19,008 bases of DNA from CAYWEP01 sp964613075 (GCA_964613075.1 CAZTFV010000015.1:1-19008), one strand, 5' to 3'. Counted from the stretch's first letter, positions 1-7,678 are shown. Translations and numbers: made by a program. Notes: generated from the letters alone by a model not told the origin.

Positions 1-54
1 AGGCCCAAGTCACAAAAAAATGTACCATCATTGGTGGATAAATAAAACTGCCTC

Positions 55-84
55 TTGACAACCCCGGCAATTTTCTGGAATGAT
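55..84 (+). promoter_or_regulatory. Promoter of the first gene
   Basis: TTGACA (55-60) is a perfect -35 box. After an 18-base spacer comes AATGAT (79-84), preceded by TGG, which makes it an extended -10. The -10 ends six bases before the ATG at 91, so transcription should begin at or next to the start codon and give a leaderless message. This also argues against the in-frame TTG at 55, which is part of the -35 box. Confidence 0.6.
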
Positions 85-90
85 AAATAT

Positions 91-654
91 ATGGCAAAAG
101 CATACAAAGGACACGCGAGCAAATGGATGAGCCCGATGGGTGTGATGATGGGGCTAGGTCTAATCATCGTCGGCGCAGGTGTTCTCCTTGCAGTCCAGAC
201 TGCACAGCAAACAACCCAAACACAATCAGAGGCAACATTAACCAGGTTAACGGCAATTGCTGTCAGCTTATATCCAGTACCATATATCAATAGTGATCCG
301 ATGCGTCCGACAAAGTGCTCGTTTATGTCCAATGGCTCGCTGAAGCAAACAGTCTATACTAGCAAAAAATATACCTACCAATACGCTCTCTTTAAAGATG
401 GGGGCGAGGAGGCATATGCTCTTTCCCCACAATATTCTGTTACTCTAAAAAAGAATGTAGGTCAACCACTGATTAGATATATTTGGACGAGGGTAGTTGA
501 CGGTGTTATACTCCAGACCTATCCAAACGGATCATACACAACTTCTCTTATTGTTGTGTCACCGAGTTCGAAAGTCTTTCCAGGCTCTGATCGAGACGGA
601 GCAGGTACATCGTATACTTATCCGATTGTTTTATCGGTCTGCGGGGATATATAG
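91..654 (+). CDS. Hypothetical membrane-anchored exported protein
   Basis: This encodes 187 residues of no family I recognise. A short basic N-terminus (AKAYKGHASK) is followed by one hydrophobic helix at about residues 15-36, then a Gln/Thr-rich linker (37-50) and a polar, Tyr/Ser/Thr-rich domain of about 135 residues that looks extracytoplasmic. Two cysteines (C76 and C184, near the C-terminus) could form a disulfide. The topology fits a signal-anchored surface protein; the lack of a clear lipobox or prepilin cleavage site argues against a lipoprotein or pilin. ATG 91 is preferred over TTG 55 because the latter is the -35 box. The gene ends 106 bases before pyrB and is separated from it by a promoter and a hairpin, so it is probably its own transcription unit. 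Function unknown. Confidence 0.7.
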   Translation: MAKAYKGHASKWMSPMGVMMGLGLIIVGAGVLLAVQTAQQTTQTQSEATLTRLTAIAVSLYPVPYINSDPMRPTKCSFMSNGSLKQTVYTSKKYTYQYALFKDGGEEAYALSPQYSVTLKKNVGQPLIRYIWTRVVDGVILQTYPNGSYTTSLIVVSPSSKVFPGSDRDGAGTSYTYPIVLSVCGDI

Positions 655-670
655 TCAATCATATATCTCA

Positions 671-699
671 TTGACAAGGAAAAAATATTTTGCTAAAGT
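671..699 (+). promoter_or_regulatory. pyrB promoter with extended -10
   Basis: TTGACA (671-676), a 17-base spacer, then TAAAGT (694-699) preceded by TGC (691-693), an extended -10. Transcription should start near 706, leaving a leader of about 55 bases before pyrB. This makes pyrB the exception among genes here that have their own promoter, since the others appear leaderless. Confidence 0.6.
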
Positions 700-700
700 A

Positions 701-760
701 AAATCCCAGAACCGGCTCGCCAGGAAAGTCCTGAGCGAAGTCGAAGGACTGGGATTTTTT
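701..760 (+). terminator. Hairpin with T-run before pyrB, built on a dispersed repeat
   Basis: AAATCCCAG (701-709) is the exact reverse complement of CTGGGATTT (749-757), and the 3' arm runs into TTTTTT (755-760), the form of a Rho-independent terminator. An alternative inner stem, AGTCCT (727-732) with AGGACT (745-750), shares two bases with the outer stem. The inner part carries CCTGAGCGAAGTCGAAGGA (730-748), a repeat core also found in carB and at 12678. RNA started at about 706 lacks most of the 5' arm, so the full terminator should form mainly on read-through RNA from the upstream gene. That last point is inference. Confidence 0.6.
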
Positions 761-1735
761 ATGCCTAAAATGCAAGCGGGAGCCAAAATAGAGAACGATT
801 TTAAAGGAAAAGATATCCTCTCTTTAGACCAGTTTGACCCCCAAAGCCTCACCACTCTTTTTTCCGCTATTAATACACTTGCTCCGATCGCTAAAGAAAA
901 AAGACCATCAGATATCTTGAAGGGCAACATAGTTACGCTCCTTTTTTTTGAGCCATCTAGCAGAACCTATGGCTCTTTTTCTGGCGCGATAAAGCGCCTC
1001 GGTGGACAGACGATCGACGTCCAGGATCCGCAAAAAGTCTCATCAGTCGCAAAAGGAGAAACACTTTCTGATACCATCAAGGTATTTGAATCTTATTGTG
1101 ACGCCATCGTCATCCGCCATCCAGAAATTGGAGCACCCATGAAAGCAGCAGAGGCTGCTTTTTTTGTACCGGTTATTAATGCGGGGGACGGGACAAATGA
1201 ACACCCGACACAAGCACTCATGGATCTCTATACGCTGCATAAAAGATTCGGGCGTCTGGATAACCTTACCGCGCTCATGGCAGGAGATATCCTCAATGGA
1301 AGGACAGTACATTCTCTCCTTAAAGGACTGTCTCATTATAAAAACAACACAGTTTACCTACTCTCACCTGAAAAACTCAAATTACCCAAAGAAAATTTTG
1401 ATGACCTCACAAATCGTGGAGTCAAGCTTATTGAAATCACAAGCGAGAAAGATATTCCCAAAGACGCACATTTCTGGTACTGGACCCGTGTGCAAAAAGA
1501 ACGATTTTCAGACCTAGTAGAGTATGAAAAACTAAAACACTCTTTTATCGTCACGCCTGAGCTACTCAATACATACGGCAATAAGTATATGGTACTCATG
1601 CATCCGCTACCAAGAGTCGGCGAAATAACAGAGGCGGTAGATAGCGATCCGCGAGCGATATATCTGACAGACCAGTTGCGAAACGGCAAATATATGAGAA
1701 TGGCACTGATGGCACTGGTGCTGGGGAAAATATAA
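761..1735 (+). CDS. pyrB: Aspartate carbamoyltransferase catalytic chain
   Basis: The product condenses carbamoyl phosphate with aspartate to carbamoyl aspartate, the first committed step of pyrimidine synthesis, in the cytoplasm. It has 324 residues, close to the usual 305-310. The carbamoyl-phosphate loop is PSSRT (65-69; family form STRT), the 80s-loop lysine lies in SSVAKGET (K98), HPTQAL starts at 148, and the C-terminal HPLPRVGEI begins at 281. These fit ATCase rather than ornithine carbamoyltransferase, whose aspartate-site equivalent differs. The start is ATG 761. The frame stays open upstream to about 497, but that stretch crosses the promoter and hairpin and resembles no ATCase. No pyrI regulatory chain is adjacent. 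carA and carB, which make its substrate, follow after a 144-base repeat-filled spacer. The sequence resembles the ATC domain of eukaryotic CAD, for example in TRVQKERF and RMALMALVLG. Confidence 0.95.
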   Translation: MPKMQAGAKIENDFKGKDILSLDQFDPQSLTTLFSAINTLAPIAKEKRPSDILKGNIVTLLFFEPSSRTYGSFSGAIKRLGGQTIDVQDPQKVSSVAKGETLSDTIKVFESYCDAIVIRHPEIGAPMKAAEAAFFVPVINAGDGTNEHPTQALMDLYTLHKRFGRLDNLTALMAGDILNGRTVHSLLKGLSHYKNNTVYLLSPEKLKLPKENFDDLTNRGVKLIEITSEKDIPKDAHFWYWTRVQKERFSDLVEYEKLKHSFIVTPELLNTYGNKYMVLMHPLPRVGEITEAVDSDPRAIYLTDQLRNGKYMRMALMALVLGKI

Positions 1736-1743
1736 CCGGTATT

Positions 1744-1871
1744 GAGGCTAGACAGTAGAAGCTAGAAGCTGGATCTTGAAGCTGGATAATAGAGGATAGA
1801 GTTCTATTTCTATCAAACATCTATCTTTTAACCTCAAGTTCTAACTTCTAGTTTCTAGTATCTACTATCAA
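1744..1871 (+). repeat. Heptamer-periodic imperfect inverted repeat between pyrB and carA
   Basis: The left arm is built of 7-base words (gaggcta, gacagta, gaagcta, gaagctg, then gaagctg, gataata, gaggata). The right arm is agttcta, acttcta, gtttcta, gtatcta, ctatcaa (1837-1871). The arms are imperfectly complementary over about 50 bases each and would fold into one long stem. It fills nearly all of the pyrB-carA spacer. I see no convincing promoter in it; TACTAT (1863-1868) is a weak -10 candidate. Confidence 0.7.
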
Positions 1872-1879
1872 AACTGTTT

Positions 1880-3016
1880 ATGATCGGCAAACTCATCCTC
1901 GAGGATGGATCAGTATTTGAAGGCCAAAGCTTTGGGGCGGAAGTCCCGCGAGCAGGGGAGACTGTATTCTCAACCGGCATGGTCGGCTACCCCGAGGGCA
2001 TCACCGACCCATCATATCAGGGACAGATTCTTATTCTAACGTATCCACTCATTGGCAACTACGGCGTTCCTGAAAGTGCATTCTGGGAATCAGACAGTAT
2101 AAAAGTCACAGGCCTTATTGTCAGTAACTATATTGATACGCCGTCACATCTCCAAAGCAAACGCACGCTTGCGCAGTGGCTCAAAGATGAAAGTATTCCA
2201 GCGCTTGAAATAAAAGATACCCGCTTTCTCACGCAAAAACTTCGTGATGAGGGCGCAAAACTTGGAAAAATTACCTTTACAAAAGACATTCCATACTACG
2301 ATCCAAATAAAGACAACCTTGTTGCCCAAGTATCTGTTAAAAAACCAACGCTGCTTTTAAGCGAAACCACAGCGCCTGCGAAAAGTAAAACTGTTATCTA
2401 CATTGACTGCGGCGGCAAAAAAAATATGCTCCATTGTCTGACACGGCGTGGTGCAAATGTCCTTGTGGTCCCATGGGACTTTGATCCGTTCACCGATGCA
2501 AAGAGACTGGATGAAATCTTGGAAGAAAGTAAAGGTGTCAAGCTAAACCACCTGGAAGGTGGCCGAATGGACTCCTTCCAGGTGAAGAATTTTGACGGTA
2601 TTGTCGTCTCAAATGGTCCGGGTGATCCGAAATACGCGGATATTACTATAATGACAACCAAAAAAGCGCTTGATGCAAAAACCCCGCTTTTGGGTATTTG
2701 CCTCGGCCACCAACTACTGGCTCTTGCTGCAGGCGGAGACACAAGTAAGTTGAAATTCGGACACCGTAGTCAAAATCAACCCTGCATCATGGCAGATTCA
2801 AAAAGATGTTTTATTACGACGCAAAATCACGGCTTTCATGTCAGTAAAGTCCCAACCGGTTTTAAGGCGTGGTTCACCAATGCCAATGACGGATCAAATG
2901 AAGGCATTATCCACACAAAACTGCCTTTCATGTCTGTGCAATTCCATCCTGAAGCAACGCCTGGGCCGCAAGACACTGAGTGGATATTCGACTACTTTCT
3001 GGAAAGAGTTAAGTAA
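1880..3016 (+). CDS. carA: Carbamoyl-phosphate synthase small (glutaminase) subunit
   Basis: This subunit hydrolyses glutamine and passes ammonia to CarB for carbamoyl phosphate synthesis. It has 378 residues, a normal length. The N-terminal CPSase domain (about 1-150) starts with GKLILEDGSVFEG. The class I glutamine amidotransferase domain (about 170-378) has SNGPGDP (244-250), the nucleophile C274 in GICLGHQ, and H356/E358 in QFHPEAT, so the catalytic triad is intact. Segments such as NQPC, TQNHGF and FTNANDGSNEGI match the glutaminase domain of eukaryotic CAD as I know it. Between PWD (198-200) and FDG (238-240) there are about 25 more residues than in typical CarA, and a palindromic repeat lies inside that loop. 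carB follows after a 30-base spacer made of 9-base tandem repeats. No Shine-Dalgarno sequence is visible before ATG 1880. Confidence 0.96.
   Translation: MIGKLILEDGSVFEGQSFGAEVPRAGETVFSTGMVGYPEGITDPSYQGQILILTYPLIGNYGVPESAFWESDSIKVTGLIVSNYIDTPSHLQSKRTLAQWLKDESIPALEIKDTRFLTQKLRDEGAKLGKITFTKDIPYYDPNKDNLVAQVSVKKPTLLLSETTAPAKSKTVIYIDCGGKKNMLHCLTRRGANVLVVPWDFDPFTDAKRLDEILEESKGVKLNHLEGGRMDSFQVKNFDGIVVSNGPGDPKYADITIMTTKKALDAKTPLLGICLGHQLLALAAGGDTSKLKFGHRSQNQPCIMADSKRCFITTQNHGFHVSKVPTGFKAWFTNANDGSNEGIIHTKLPFMSVQFHPEATPGPQDTEWIFDYFLERVK
2549..2584 (+). repeat. Palindrome inside the carA coding sequence
   Basis: CACCTGGAAGG (2549-2559) and CCTTCCAGGTG (2574-2584) are perfect 11-base inverted arms around a 14-base loop. 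The repeat encodes roughly residues 224-235 of CarA, in a loop longer than in relatives, so it looks like an in-frame insertion. Its boundaries are less clear than those of the carB elements. Confidence 0.55.
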
Positions 3017-3045
3017 CTTAAGTGACATAAGTTACCTAAGTAACC
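3010..3045 (+). repeat. Four 9-base tandem units filling the carA-carB spacer
   Basis: The units are taagtaact, taagtgaca, taagttacc and taagtaacc, laid end to end from 3010 to 3045. The first contains the carA stop codon (TAA 3014-3016), and the carB ATG follows one base after the last. GTAACTTA (3013-3020) pairs perfectly with TAAGTTAC (3028-3035), so the array can also form a hairpin at the junction. Confidence 0.8.
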
Positions 3046-3046
3046 T

Positions 3047-6000
3047 ATGAAATTTACGAAGGTTCTTGTTCTCGGCTCCGGCGCTCTTAAAATCGGCGAG
3101 GCCGGCGAATTTGATTATTCAGGCTCACAAGCCATAAAAGCCCTCAAGGAAGAGGGTATACAGACTGTTCTCGTAAACCCAAATATTGCGACGATCCAGA
3201 CGTCAAAATTTCTTGCTGACAAAATTTACTTTCTCCCTGTTAACGCGTACTTCGTTGAAAAAGTGATTGAAAAAGAAAAGCCAGATGGTATCCTCCTCTC
3301 CTTCGGTGGGCAAACTGCGCTCAACTGCGGTCTAGAACTGTATCGAAAAGGAAACCTCAAACATCATAACGTAATGGTTTTGGGAACGCCTATTGAAAGC
3401 ATCGATCTTACTGAAGATAGACAGAAATTTGCCGATCATCTCAAAAAAATTGATGTTGCAACGCCGCCAAGCCACGCTGCGAAAAACACAAGACAAGCGC
3501 TCAAAATCGCAGAGGATATGGGATACCCAGTCATGGTCCGCTCGGGATTTGCCTTAGGCGGCCAGGGATCAGGCATTGCGCAAAACGAAAAAACACTTAG
3601 AAAAATTACTGAACGAGCATTCTCTTTTGTTCCACAAGTGTTGGTTGAGAAATATCTCCACCACTACAAAGAAGTTGAGTACGAGGTGGTTCGTGATAAA
3701 GACGACAATTGCATCACTGTCTGCAATATGGAAAACATGGATCCACTTGGCATCCACACAGGCGAGTCAATCGTCATCGCACCCAGTCAAACGCTGAACA
3801 ACTTTGAGTACCACACCTTACGAAGCATTGCAATAAAGATTGTCCGAAGTCTAAAGATAGTGGGGGAGTGTAACATTCAGTTCGCTCTCAATCCAAATCC
3901 GAAATCCGAATTTCGAAATTCGAAACAATACCAAAATGCAAATGACCAAAACAAGAAATCTTTTGAACCTTCGAATTTTGAAGATTCGAATTTGTTTCGG
4001 GCTTCGGATTTTGGTATTCGTACTTTAGATTACTACGTCATCGAACTGAACGCTCGTCTTTCCCGAAGCAGTGCCCTTGCGAGTAAAGCGACAGGATACC
4101 CGCTTGCATATGTTGCAGCCAAACTTGCGCTTGGTAAAAATTTAACTGGGCTTCAGAACAAAGTTACCAAAGCCACGCAGTTTTGCTTTGAGCCGGCGCT
4201 TGACTATGTGACTGTCAAAATCCCACGCTGGGATATTAACAAATTTCATAATGCAGAAGATGTCATCGGCAGCAGCATGAAGTCAGTTGGAGAAGTGATG
4301 GGTATCGGCAGGACATTTGAGGAAGCCTACCAAAAAGCCATCCGCATGCTCGATTTGGAATTTGAGGGAGCGGTCAATGAAAAAATGCTGGGCGACTCAA
4401 ATGAGCGGAATACAAAAGATATGCTCGCAAAGCCAACACCGCAGCGTATGTTCTCTATCGCAAAAGCGTTTTATGAAAATATCTCGGTTGATGAGGTATA
4501 CAAACTCACAGGCATAGATCCGTGGTTTCTGTATCGGATTAAACACATTGTCTATGAGGAAAAGAAGTTAGCGCAGCTTTACTCTTCGAGTGAGGAGCGA
4601 AGCGACGAATCGAGAAGCAAAAACAGTTCTCGACTCGCAGTTTACCCTGAGCGAAGTCGAATGGCTCGCTCGAACAATAAATTCTCATTTTCAAAGAATC
4701 ACTTGTTGAATCTCAAGCAACTCGGCTTTTCCGATAAGCGAATCGGCATGATTGTGGGAAAAACAGGACTTGCGATCCGAGAGCTGCGAAAAAAACATCG
4801 GATAACGCCGTCTGTTTTTCAGATCGACACACTCGCCGGAGAATTCCCGGCAAAAACCAATTACCTCTACATCACTTACAACGGGTCGCACAACGATGTT
4901 TCACCGCTTGGAAAAGATGGAGTAGTAGTACTAGGCTCAGGTCCATATCGGATCGGCTCATCGGTTGAATTTGACTGGACAACTGTCAACACCGCACTCG
5001 CGCTTAAAAATCACAAGAAGCAATCGGTCATGATCAATTGCAATCCTGAGACAGTCTCAACAGACTATGATGTCTCAGACCGGCTGTATTTTGAAGAACT
5101 GACTTTTGAACGGATAGCGGATATTTATGATTTTGAAAATCCCTATGGCATTATTATCTCAGTCGGCGGACAAACGCCCAACAACAGGGCACATTCGCTG
5201 CACGCGTACGGTTGTCGTATTCTTGGAACAACACCTGAAAATATCGATCAAGCAGAAGATAGAAGTAAATTCTCCAAATTGCTTGATGAGCTGAATATTG
5301 ACCAACCACAATGGGATACGTTCTCGGATTTTGCCAAGCTTAGGAAATTCTGCGATCGGGTCGGATACCCAGTCTTGATACGTCCATCATATGTGCTCTC
5401 AGGTGCGTATATGCGTATCTGCCATGACGAGGAAGAGCTCACTCGCTATATTACCCAAGCAACGCTTGTCTCATCCGAATATCCGATAACCGTTTCCAAA
5501 TTCATAGAAGATGCCAAGGAGATAGAGCTTGATGCGGTCGCCAACAAAGGTGAAATCAAGGCTCTCGTCATATCAGAGCATGTGGAAAATGCCGGAGTGC
5601 ATTCAGGCGATGCGACGATTGTATTGCCTGCACAGAAAGTATACGTGCAGACCAAACAGGCAATCGAGCATGTCGCAAAAAAACTGACCAAAGCACTTTC
5701 GATCACCGGGCCATTCAATATCCAATTTCTGGCAAAAGACAATAAGATTTCGGTTATTGAGATCAACCTTCGCGCTTCACGGACTTTTCCTTTTATCTCC
5801 AAAGTGACAGGCATTGATTTTATTGGACTTGCTGTCAAAGGATTTTTCTCCACGCCGGTCATCCTGAGCGAAGCGAAGGATCTTCCCCGTCATTCTGGCT
5901 TGGCCAGAATCGCTAAAGATTCTTCGCCCATACAGGCTCAGAATGACATTGCTCGTATTCCTTTCGTCGCCGTGAAAGTGCCGCAATTTTCTTTCCAGCG

Positions 6001-6535
6001 CATCACCGGCGCAGATCCTATTTTACGAGTCGAAATGGCATCAACCGGCGAAGTTGCCTGCTTTGGCGAGGATGTTGAGGAAGCATTTCTCAAAGGAGAG
6101 CTGTCAGTCGGCGGCAAAATACCAAAACTAGGCATATTCCTCTCGCTCGGTGGTGAGGGAAATAAAGCTGATTTTCTGCCACATGCCAAACAACTTGCCA
6201 AACTTCACCTTCCTATTTACGCTACAGAAAAAACAGCCAAATTCCTCAATAGTCAGGAAGTATCGGCAAAACCTCTCTACAAGCTCCATGAGCATGCTTC
6301 ACCAAATGTGCTTGACTACTTCCAAAATGGCAAAATTGACCTTGCCATCAATATCGCCGATCCGCACATCAAACGCCATATTGATGATGACTATGCGATC
6401 CGCCGCGCAGCTGTTGATCATAATATCCAGCTTTATACCAATCTCAATAAAGCCGAGCTTTTCATCAAGGCAATTGCAACCAAAAAATTAGATGACCTTT
6501 TAATAAAGTCGTGGGGTGAATATATTGCAAGTTGA
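3047..6535 (+). CDS. carB: Carbamoyl-phosphate synthase large subunit with in-frame repeat insertions
   Basis: This synthase makes carbamoyl phosphate from bicarbonate, ammonia supplied by CarA, and two ATP. It has 1162 residues against the usual 1050-1080. The first synthetase half starts at GSGALKIGEAGEFDYSG, the second at VVVLGSGPYRIGSSVEFDW (about residue 626), and a C-terminal MGS-like allosteric domain follows (from about 1020). First-half metal ligands Q278, E333 and N335 are present. Three extra segments account for the added length: residues 284-328 (between Q278 and E333), 512-544 (before the second half) and 938-967 (after the second ATP-grasp). Each coincides with a palindromic DNA repeat, and the frame is open throughout. 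The sequence between the inserts is strikingly like eukaryotic CAD (NMENMDPLGIHTGES, KVPQFSFQRI). It is probably co-transcribed with carA. Confidence 0.97.
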   Translation: MKFTKVLVLGSGALKIGEAGEFDYSGSQAIKALKEEGIQTVLVNPNIATIQTSKFLADKIYFLPVNAYFVEKVIEKEKPDGILLSFGGQTALNCGLELYRKGNLKHHNVMVLGTPIESIDLTEDRQKFADHLKKIDVATPPSHAAKNTRQALKIAEDMGYPVMVRSGFALGGQGSGIAQNEKTLRKITERAFSFVPQVLVEKYLHHYKEVEYEVVRDKDDNCITVCNMENMDPLGIHTGESIVIAPSQTLNNFEYHTLRSIAIKIVRSLKIVGECNIQFALNPNPKSEFRNSKQYQNANDQNKKSFEPSNFEDSNLFRASDFGIRTLDYYVIELNARLSRSSALASKATGYPLAYVAAKLALGKNLTGLQNKVTKATQFCFEPALDYVTVKIPRWDINKFHNAEDVIGSSMKSVGEVMGIGRTFEEAYQKAIRMLDLEFEGAVNEKMLGDSNERNTKDMLAKPTPQRMFSIAKAFYENISVDEVYKLTGIDPWFLYRIKHIVYEEKKLAQLYSSSEERSDESRSKNSSRLAVYPERSRMARSNNKFSFSKNHLLNLKQLGFSDKRIGMIVGKTGLAIRELRKKHRITPSVFQIDTLAGEFPAKTNYLYITYNGSHNDVSPLGKDGVVVLGSGPYRIGSSVEFDWTTVNTALALKNHKKQSVMINCNPETVSTDYDVSDRLYFEELTFERIADIYDFENPYGIIISVGGQTPNNRAHSLHAYGCRILGTTPENIDQAEDRSKFSKLLDELNIDQPQWDTFSDFAKLRKFCDRVGYPVLIRPSYVLSGAYMRICHDEEELTRYITQATLVSSEYPITVSKFIEDAKEIELDAVANKGEIKALVISEHVENAGVHSGDATIVLPAQKVYVQTKQAIEHVAKKLTKALSITGPFNIQFLAKDNKISVIEINLRASRTFPFISKVTGIDFIGLAVKGFFSTPVILSEAKDLPRHSGLARIAKDSSPIQAQNDIARIPFVAVKVPQFSFQRITGADPILRVEMASTGEVACFGEDVEEAFLKGELSVGGKIPKLGIFLSLGGEGNKADFLPHAKQLAKLHLPIYATEKTAKFLNSQEVSAKPLYKLHEHASPNVLDYFQNGKIDLAINIADPHIKRHIDDDYAIRRAAVDHNIQLYTNLNKAELFIKAIATKKLDDLLIKSWGEYIAS
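3896..4030 (+). repeat. Heptamer-array palindromic element in frame within carB
   Basis: The left part is 7-base words (aatccga, aatccga, atttcga, aattcga, aacaata). The right part (tttcggg, cttcgga, ttttggt, attcgta) is roughly their reverse complement, around an AT-rich centre containing TTTTGAAC. It encodes CarB residues 284-328. Relatives have about four residues here, so about 41 codons (123 bases) are extra. The architecture matches the intergenic element at 11268-11400. Reading continues with no stop or frame change. Confidence 0.8.
4580..4678 (+). repeat. Second repeat insertion within carB
   Basis: This encodes CarB residues 512-544, absent from relatives. It holds two joined palindrome types: a GAGTGAGGAGCGAAGCGACG stretch flanked by tcttcga/tcgagaa, and the core CCTGAGCGAAGTCGA (4646-4660), shared with the pyrB leader. 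The core reads here as Pro-Glu-Arg-Ser-Arg. Confidence 0.75.
5858..5947 (+). repeat. 90-base composite palindrome within carB
   Basis: The element runs from GTCATCCTGAGC at one end to GCTCAGAATGAC at the other, so the termini are inverted. Inside are GAAGGATCTT and AAGATTCTTC arms and a central ATTCTGGCTTGGCCAGAAT hairpin. Its 90 bases are exactly 30 codons (CarB residues 938-967), and it sits where relatives have a short linker. Relatives of this sequence occur at 8514 and 12515-12711. Confidence 0.85.
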
Positions 6536-6559
6536 GTTTTGTCTGCGTTTTGTTATAAT
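6532..6559 (+). promoter_or_regulatory. Promoter overlapping the carB stop codon
   Basis: TTGAGT (6532-6537), a 16-base spacer and TATAAT (6554-6559), preceded by TGT (extended -10). The -10 ends six bases before ATG 6566, predicting a leaderless message. The -35 contains the TGA stop of carB (6533-6535). Confidence 0.75.
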
Positions 6560-6565
6560 AGTTTT

Positions 6566-7645
6566 ATGGTTCAGCCTGAATTAGCAGGACAAAGTGATGG
6601 AAGAAAATTTTCTCCGCGCTACTCGGGCAGAGCAGTTCCACAAACGCCAATGGCAGCTCCAGATATTCCTCGGCCTCGCGGAACAATGGCGTGGACTGTT
6701 CGTGAGCTTGAGCAGATTGGAGTCGATCAGGCACTCGCTCCTCAAAGACTGCAGCCAACCAAACCAGCTGAAGTACTTGATCCGCTAACAACTGACCAAG
6801 CTGTCATTAAAGGTGTCGCTAGACACATGCAAGAAGCAACAACTTCCGCTGCCAGGCCCACAGAAGCACAACTGTTTGATTTTCCTGATCCGATTCCTGA
6901 CACAGAACGCCCGGAAATTATTGTTGGTACCAATCTTGAAATAGAGGTGTACTATGCTCATGAAGAAGCAGAAGCTCGCGGACACAACGGACCAGTCAGC
7001 CCCAATGGTGATATCCCAAAATCCATAAGGGAGGCCTTTCAAGTTGTCAACAAACAAGCTCACGCCGGAGAACTAAATGAATTGTATGGGGAAGCATTGA
7101 AAACACTTGTGTTGTATGTCCGCAATCATGCCAACGGTGCAAGCGAACCGGCTAGAGAAGATGTTGAACGCAGAGCAAGCAGAACGAGAGAGTACACTAT
7201 TCGCTCAGGACCAAACGGAGCAGACGTAGCAACTGATAGGAAAGGTGAAAATGATGGTTTTCATACTGGCCGGCGTGAAAGTCGACACCACCAGGATAAG
7301 ATAAAAGATTCTCTCGAAAAAGTTAGAATTCAAGCGAAAGATGATAAAAGATTCTTACCTAAAGAACTAGAAGAGGGAGTAGCAGAAGCGCTCCGCGGAG
7401 CAGATAACTTTTGGACTACTGCTGAGACAACAGAACCTATTGAGCCAGAAGCGCAGGCAGTTAAAATATTTGCCATGGCAGAAGCAGCGATACACGACCC
7501 AGAAGAGTCTGCAATCGGAAAACAAACACGACATGAAATAGAAGCACACTCCGAAGACGCAGGAGTGGTAATTTTTGATGGCTTTGATCCTGAATATCCG
7601 ACCGAAAGATCAGCCCCGCCCGACACAAATTTTCCTCAAGACTAA
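6566..7645 (+). CDS. Hypothetical soluble acidic protein
   Basis: This encodes 359 residues that I do not recognise. There is no signal peptide or membrane segment. The N-terminal 80 residues are Pro/Arg/Gln-rich and probably disordered. A middle part (about 120-200) has mixed helical character with EIEVYYAHEEAEARG and LYGEALKTLVLYVRNHA. Residues 200-250 are very rich in Arg, Asp, Gly and His (RRESRHHQDK), and a Glu/Ala-rich helical region (about 265-330) is followed by an acidic Pro-rich tail. Start ATG 6566 is chosen because a TATAAT box ends six bases before it; the TTG at 6539 lies upstream of that box. It has its own promoter although it sits 30 bases after carB, so its place inside the pyrimidine block may be incidental. 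Function unknown. Confidence 0.7.
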   Translation: MVQPELAGQSDGRKFSPRYSGRAVPQTPMAAPDIPRPRGTMAWTVRELEQIGVDQALAPQRLQPTKPAEVLDPLTTDQAVIKGVARHMQEATTSAARPTEAQLFDFPDPIPDTERPEIIVGTNLEIEVYYAHEEAEARGHNGPVSPNGDIPKSIREAFQVVNKQAHAGELNELYGEALKTLVLYVRNHANGASEPAREDVERRASRTREYTIRSGPNGADVATDRKGENDGFHTGRRESRHHQDKIKDSLEKVRIQAKDDKRFLPKELEEGVAEALRGADNFWTTAETTEPIEPEAQAVKIFAMAEAAIHDPEESAIGKQTRHEIEAHSEDAGVVIFDGFDPEYPTERSAPPDTNFPQD

Positions 7646-7650
7646 CTCCC

Positions 7651-7678
7651 TTGACAGATTGCTTACTATGGGTATAAT
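7651..7678 (+). promoter_or_regulatory. Perfect-consensus promoter
   Basis: TTGACA (7651-7656), a 16-base spacer, TATAAT (7673-7678). Both hexamers match the consensus completely, the only such case in the window. The -10 ends eight bases before ATG 7687, so the transcript should start at or next to the A of the start codon. Confidence 0.85.

Noticed and set aside
1..54. 3' end of an upstream gene
   Set aside because: All three forward frames are open for some distance at the window edge (stops at 39-41, 43-45 and 56-58), and nothing identifies which, if any, is coding.
497..760. N-terminal extension of PyrB (open frame from 497)
   Set aside because: It overlaps the upstream gene, the promoter and a terminator-like hairpin, and encodes repeat-derived residues unrelated to ATCase. 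ATG 761 gives a normal length.
761..1735. Ornithine carbamoyltransferase
   Set aside because: HPTQALMDLY, the SSVAKGET loop and HPLPRVGEI are ATCase features, and the gene precedes carA and carB.
3010..3045. CRISPR array
   Set aside because: Units are 9 bases with no spacers. None of the repeats in the window has a CRISPR-like repeat-spacer layout and no cas gene is present.
5446..5862. Minus-strand open frame of 138 codons
   Set aside because: It lies wholly inside carB, which has clear homology on the + strand. The same applies to the other minus-strand frames in the window.
3014..6535. Alternative genetic code (UGA as glycine, as in some CPR)
   Set aside because: carB ends at TGA in the right place for its family, and genes read cleanly without internal TGA.
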